Below are positions 59,624-64,000 of a stretch of 64,000 nucleotides of DNA, piece by piece. Origin of the DNA: Owenia fusiformis (taxonomy: Eukaryota > Annelida > Polychaeta > Sabellida > Oweniidae); contig CAIIXF020000006.1 in the NCBI GenBank assembly GCA_903813345.2, positions 35,626,436 through 35,690,435 on the forward strand, in the 5' to 3' direction. The notes under the pieces were generated by a model. That model was not told the origin of the DNA and did not search any database. It worked only from the letters and a program-made list of their open reading frames with translations. Position 1 is the first letter of the stretch, and every line of letters begins with the position of its first letter. The translations under genes were made by a program, and so were the position numbers.

Positions 59624-60640
59624 ATGTCTGGACGAGGTGAAGGAATCAAACGAAGCCATTCAAGGAAAGTCCCCGCCGCTAAGAAGGCTTCAGCAACAAC
59701 AAGGATGACCTGAAGTCTCTTCGAATCGTTCCTAAATGACTCTCGTTCGAGAAACAATTCTCACCAAGTCGCAGAACAACAAGACACACAGGACTTCATA
59801 CGCTCTCTCCGAAGCAAGCCTCCCGATTATGCCAAATCCCGGCTCTTCACAATCAAAGTTACGTGCCTTAGAGCCGACAGAGCCTCCAGCAAGCAAGGGA
59901 CACCAACCGGCTCCCTCCATTCTGAGACTTCCACTGATCTAAAAAAAGGCGCTCAATATCGCTGCTGACATTACGAGATTCGTTGACCTAAACGAATATC
60001 AGCCGAACACGCTAAAATAGTCTAAAAGCTGCTTCACACGAGTACCACCAGTGCAATTATAACAACGAGGAGGGCTGCATGCAGATGGAGGCCATAAAAC
60101 CAAAGAAGGAGATTCACTCATTCGAGATGTGGGTGAGATGCTTCTCTGCATTTGTTGCACTAGATCGTATTACCACCCAACACAAGCCCCATCCCTCGCC
60201 AAGTACATGCGATTTATCGCCGACAAGGCAGAAGCTTACAACCCGTCAGCATGGATTGGATATGACAATGAATTTCGGCAATTTATTTTCAATTAATCAT
60301 CAAACTTGAACCCCTACAAATATATCAGGAACAACTAGTCGGCGATTAACCATCCTCCCCCTACTTCAGATCCCAGTATTAACCGACCTATGATCATTTG
60401 TCGGGATTTCAACAACGGAAAATGCACCAACCCATGCCTGGGCAGGAGACAACATACCTGTAGCTTCCCAGGATGCAAAGCCCCCCCCCCACAACATTCT
60501 GGATCGATCATAACACAAGCATCTCAGTGACCAGACCTAACAAACCCGTGTCACAGACCCCATCTTCCAGCTCATCTTTCCAAAGCCCAAGACATCAGAA
60601 TTTTCGTTCCAAATTCAACTATTACCAATACTTTCCCGAC
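59624..60640 (+). pseudogene. decayed DIRS-like retroelement gag
   Basis: An open stretch begins at an ATG (MSGRGEGIKRSHSRKVPAAK) and then breaks into several frames with stops. Later pieces read YHPTQAPSLAKYMRFIADKA, EAYNPSAWIGYDNEFRQFI and CRDFNNGKCTNPC followed by HTCSFPGCKAPPP. The pattern of a short helical domain with WIGYDNEFR, then a Cys/His cluster of the form F-N-x-G-x-C-x(3)-C ... H-x-C, is typical of the gag-like ORF of DIRS-type tyrosine-recombinase retroelements. It is more GC-rich than its surroundings. No recombinase or reverse transcriptase was seen nearby. The family assignment is tentative; the retroelement origin is likely. Confidence 0.55.
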
Positions 60641-60779
60641 AAAGCCCATTAACTTTTCTTTGTTTGAATTATGCCTTATTTCACAACCAAACGGGGTTAG
60701 TTAATCATGTACTAAATGGTCTCCGTCGTGGTTTTAACATAGTTTCAAAGGCCCACAGCACCCCGCTATATGGCAATTA

Positions 60780-62900
60780 ATATGATATTCTATGCTACAA
60801 TCTGACGGTCTTTATTTTGACGAATATCTTAGAATTACACATTTAATTTTGATCTTTATGTTAGTATAGATCTCCAAAACTTCGTCTTGGAAGAAGATCT
60901 TTCCACAGTTCACAAGGAGATATGCCGAGTACTAAAATTTTAGTGCGTACACCTTTTCAGTAAATTTTAGTACTAAATGAGTTTAACTAGACTCTGCACG
61001 CAGGGTATGCGCAGGTGAGAATTTACAAAGCGCCACCTTTTGACAATCGCTTTACTTAAGCTCGATGTTGTTTTGATCATGAGGGCTGAAATATAGTCGC
61101 CATCTTAGTTAAGATTTTTGTAATTTGTTTGTTATTTGTCAGGTTCGACTAGGGTCAGATTTTGCGTTTAGAGCCATGTAATTTGCATTGATTTATATTT
61201 GATGAGACTGATGTAGGGTCAGATCTAATTATTTGTTTATAATAGAACTTTGAAACTTTACTTGATTTGTCGTGTTGATTGTTTGTAGTCATTGATCGAT
61301 GGTTTAGATGGAATAACAGTAAAATGGCCCTATGATTAACTTTCTGATAACTTCATTTCTTCATTCTGTTCCAAATCATTCTTGTTCAATTAGTGTTTTC
61401 AACTTTTATCTTTATTCAAAGATGGCAGCACCTTGCATATATAGTCAAGCTATCAATCACTTTCAGCTCAAATTTGATTCACTACGTTGCCATGGCCGTT
61501 CAGCTTACCACGCTACCATTTGTTCGCTCGTTCGGTCCAGTTTGTTTGTTTGTTTGTACGGGTTGCTTTGTTGTAGTATTGATTAATTGATTGATTGGGC
61601 AGCCCGTACGTGGCAGTTTCGGGATTAAGACCGGAGCTGTTACAATTTATATGGTGACCTAAATACAACTCTTTCCCTCATTATCTTATTCGCATTCAGT
61701 GCCAGTAAGGGCCGTTAAGAAAGGGGACCATAATCCCTGGGGGACCATCATTTCTTTCACAAATGTGGCTTAAAATAGTCAAAAATAGTGGTAACTTACC
61801 ACTGGTAAGGGAAAGATTGCTGAACAGATATTTTGATGTCTCAAGAAAATGTACCTAATAATGGAAAGGGAAGGAACATAAGAATGAAGAATGTTTTCCT
61901 ATGTATTGAAAAAAATGGAGAAACAGTTTTGAGAGCTGTACTTTTCTTCTTATCACCACAATTTTTCAGACAATCTGAGGGGGTGTTCTTATTGGCGCTA
62001 TGTAGATATTATTATTTTCAAGAAGAATATAAAGATATGTTTATCGAACTTTTCACGCATAGCTCTACCCTTTTACTAAACTTTAGACACAATTCATTAT
62101 GCTTAGTGTTATTCCCGCAATGTCAACTTTTATCCTGGTCATGTAAATTATATGATTGTTGAATAAATAAAATGATTGAGTGACATATGAGAAGTCTGGC
62201 ATCTTGTTATCTCACTATGTAAACTTACTTTGATGAATTAAGGGAGCATTTTGAATATGATCTATAAATGGGGAAGCGCAAAACATTTAGCCATCTCTCT
62301 CCTGAATTAATCATGATCTTTTGTTGAATTACAACAATACTTTAATATACCTAAAGGGGCGTCAACAAAACGTAATTATAACTGAAAAACTATTCTGGCC
62401 AATATTACCAGGATATGTTGTCAGTTGTGCTCAAAATTGTATAATTACGGAGCAAATCATGGGACATAATACAAAACATTTGGTTCTAAAATTGCTTACA
62501 TTTTCATATAACTAATTAACTTTAGCTTGCATCTATGCCTTATTGAGATACATTCCTCCTTATTAAAATGTTTTCGACGAATACCTGAGTATTTCATTTG
62601 AATCTTAATCTCTGTTAATATGGACCCCCAAAACTAGCGTTCTTTTATTTACATTTCATCAACTTATTGAAAATTAAATTAGGCATTTGTTCTCAACCCA
62701 TATGGATACTCGTACATATTCAACATAATATATAGATTCACAACATGATATGTTTTATGTTTTGACAATGATATCCACAACTTGTCATTTTACGTTTGAT
62801 TTTCCAACATTTACACTGCATGGAATTACGGACCGTATGGAATAGTCCAAGACAAGTCATCAACATTGAATGCACCTACTCATGTCATTATCGTATTGAG
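60780..62900 (+). repeat. further copies of the intronic repeat family
   Basis: 60820-60920, 61740-61900 and 62570-62760 carry the modules described at 53400-55350. A copy of the dispersed motif AACTAGACTCTGCACGCAGG is at about 60978. The remainder (61000-61740) is unique-looking AT-rich sequence with a short GTTTGTTT run near 61540. No gene was recognised. Confidence 0.6.
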
Positions 62901-63041
62901 CCATTCACGTTTTACCGTTATTTCATTAAGATTTGTTACTTTTTACAACCAGCTCTAGACAAGTCATTGACATTGAATTTGTATACTATCATTCTCTTAA
63001 CGACCTAAACCATTTACTGTTATAAGGTTAACATCTGTTAC

Positions 63042-63296
63042 CTGTAAGACGAGCAAGATCTCTTCTTCCTGCCATTCTGAGGGCATCATCCAGTACTTTC
63101 CATTGGTTGACATCCTCAGGTTGTCTCTGCTTCCAGCTTAACAGCATTTTGACTCCCCATTGTTCCTCATCATGTGGATTACTCCTCTTTATGTTGTCAA
63201 TCTCTGCTGATGTGAGCCCGAGAAGGACACCCACTTTCCTAACATCTTCAACCAACCTTTCTCCAATGAAACGCAGTGTCCCGTCATAAATTTCAT
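63042..63296 (-). CDS. Death-domain exon of the Death-Roc-COR-(caspase) gene
   Basis: This exon encodes a complete Death domain, a six-helix homotypic interaction module that recruits other Death-domain proteins in apoptotic and NF-kB signalling. It starts after an acceptor (tttacattttgaacag) with the codons for DEIYDGTLRFIGERL and runs through VGVLLGLTSAEIDNIKR, the EEQWGVKMLLSWKQR core and DDALRMAGRRDLARL. These match the usual Death-domain spacing, with Trp residues in the middle helices. It ends at a donor (ACAG|gtaaca). The exon is 255 nt, phase 1 to phase 1, so it can be inserted between phase-1 introns. The next recognised exon on the strand (37175-37453) also begins in phase 1, and the junction codon would be GCT. 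No start codon belongs to this exon, so the 5' end of the gene lies further right, outside the window. Membership of the same gene is inferred from strand, phase and family architecture across a 25.6-kb intron. The Death-domain call itself is firm. Confidence 0.8.
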
Positions 63297-63299
63297 CTG

Positions 63300-64000
63300 T
63301 TCAAAATGTAAATGCATTATGTTAGTATCTTTTTCATCTTGAATTTCTGAAGTATGAAGTTTTCATGAAAATCATGATAATAGTAATTATTATCGTGTTA
63401 TTGTCGTTGTGAAAGGACTTGGACATTGTTTGTTCGTTCGTTTGTTTTTTGCTTGCTTGTTTGTATGTTTTTTATTTTATTCGTTTGTAATATCATACTT
63501 GTAGGTAACACTTTTAGCAGGTGTTCATCCCAAATCAGCAATATATTATAATAAATGATTGTTTGTTGTTACCAGCTGATGCATTTTGCCTATGTATTCT
63601 ACTGTATATAAATGTAAATATAATGTTGCATGTACATGTAAATAGAGACCAAATGAGTATGTTATTTATTTTCATACTAAAGGGAGATTTTGAGAGAAAG
63701 GGCATGACAAGGGCAACAGCAGGCTACAAAGCAGATAAATTTAGGCAAAAAACTATATCGGTATTCGATTTGTTTCGATAGGAGTCTGATATACTGTGCA
63801 ATGATATCAACCATGTTTATTATATTCCTGAAAGAAATCCAAAGAGGCATGGGAGAAAGGCTGATGAGGGCATTTGTTCTAATAATTGAGCATGCAATAT
63901 CATGCCCAAGCAGATAATTTAATGCATCCGTCGCACAGTCGTGATTTTAGGTTTCATGTTTTTGTGGCATTTCCTCACATTTTGACGAAAATAAAAACAT
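63300..64000. other. right edge, upstream intron of the Death-domain gene
   Basis: AT-rich sequence with a TTCGTTTGTTTGTTTT-type simple stretch (about 63430-63490). No minus-strand exon with convincing splice sites was found, so the start of the gene is outside the window. Confidence 0.5.

Overview
This window is eukaryotic, from an AT-rich, intron-rich animal genome that is crowded with mobile elements. The best guess is a marine invertebrate; the phylum cannot be fixed from the sequence. Three things point there: canonical GT-AG introns of 0.1 to 25 kb, a Roc-COR (ROCO) protein of the Death-domain type that is expanded in marine invertebrates, and remnants of Tc1/mariner, L1-type non-LTR and DIRS-like elements plus many long-hairpin MITEs. 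A 23-base run of N at 53701-53723 marks an assembly gap.

Main gene (minus strand, about 63.3 kb down to 10.04 kb). Eleven coding exons can be read by hand with splice sites and matching phases. They encode a Death domain (63042-63296), then a Roc GTPase split over five exons (37175-37453, 33377-33472, 33126-33235, 32742-32943, 32504-32634). A single large COR exon follows (29371-30588), and then a complete caspase protease split over four exons (p20 at 26821-27213; p10 at 16166-16294, 11144-11253 and 10039-10161, with the stop codon). If this is one transcript, it encodes a Death-Roc-COR-caspase protein of about 1,000 residues: an adaptor domain, a GTPase switch and a cell-death protease in one chain. 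The Roc and COR exons join in phase and so do the four caspase exons. The COR exon ends in phase 0 while the first caspase exon begins in phase 1, so at least one small linker exon is missing, or these are two neighbouring genes. The 5' end lies beyond the right edge.

Plus-strand coding. A possible first exon of an unidentified gene lies at 2233-2362. A 170-bp tandem array at 5371-6165 looks exon-derived and keeps mostly synonymous differences. A truncated non-LTR retrotransposon sits inside the largest intron. Its ORF1 (55561-56706) has coiled coil, RRM and C-terminal domains like L1 ORF1p and then an apparent IMPACT/YigZ-like domain. Its ORF2 (58139-59521) keeps only the AP-type endonuclease. 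A decayed DIRS-like gag follows at 59624-60640.

Rest of the window. Introns and flanks hold a complete-looking mariner element with TA target duplication (35608-37021), a 608-bp hairpin element flanked by AAGGT (47053-47660), and a foldback element enclosing a GC-rich minisatellite (49925-52801). There are also paired Harbinger-like MITEs (31355-31926), inverted repeats that flank four Roc exons, a cluster of seven 13-bp GTGA-core-TCAC motifs (44569-45563), and a local repeat family that fills the 25-kb intron. No tRNA, rRNA or CRISPR array was seen. All splice sites, homologies and boundaries were judged by eye.
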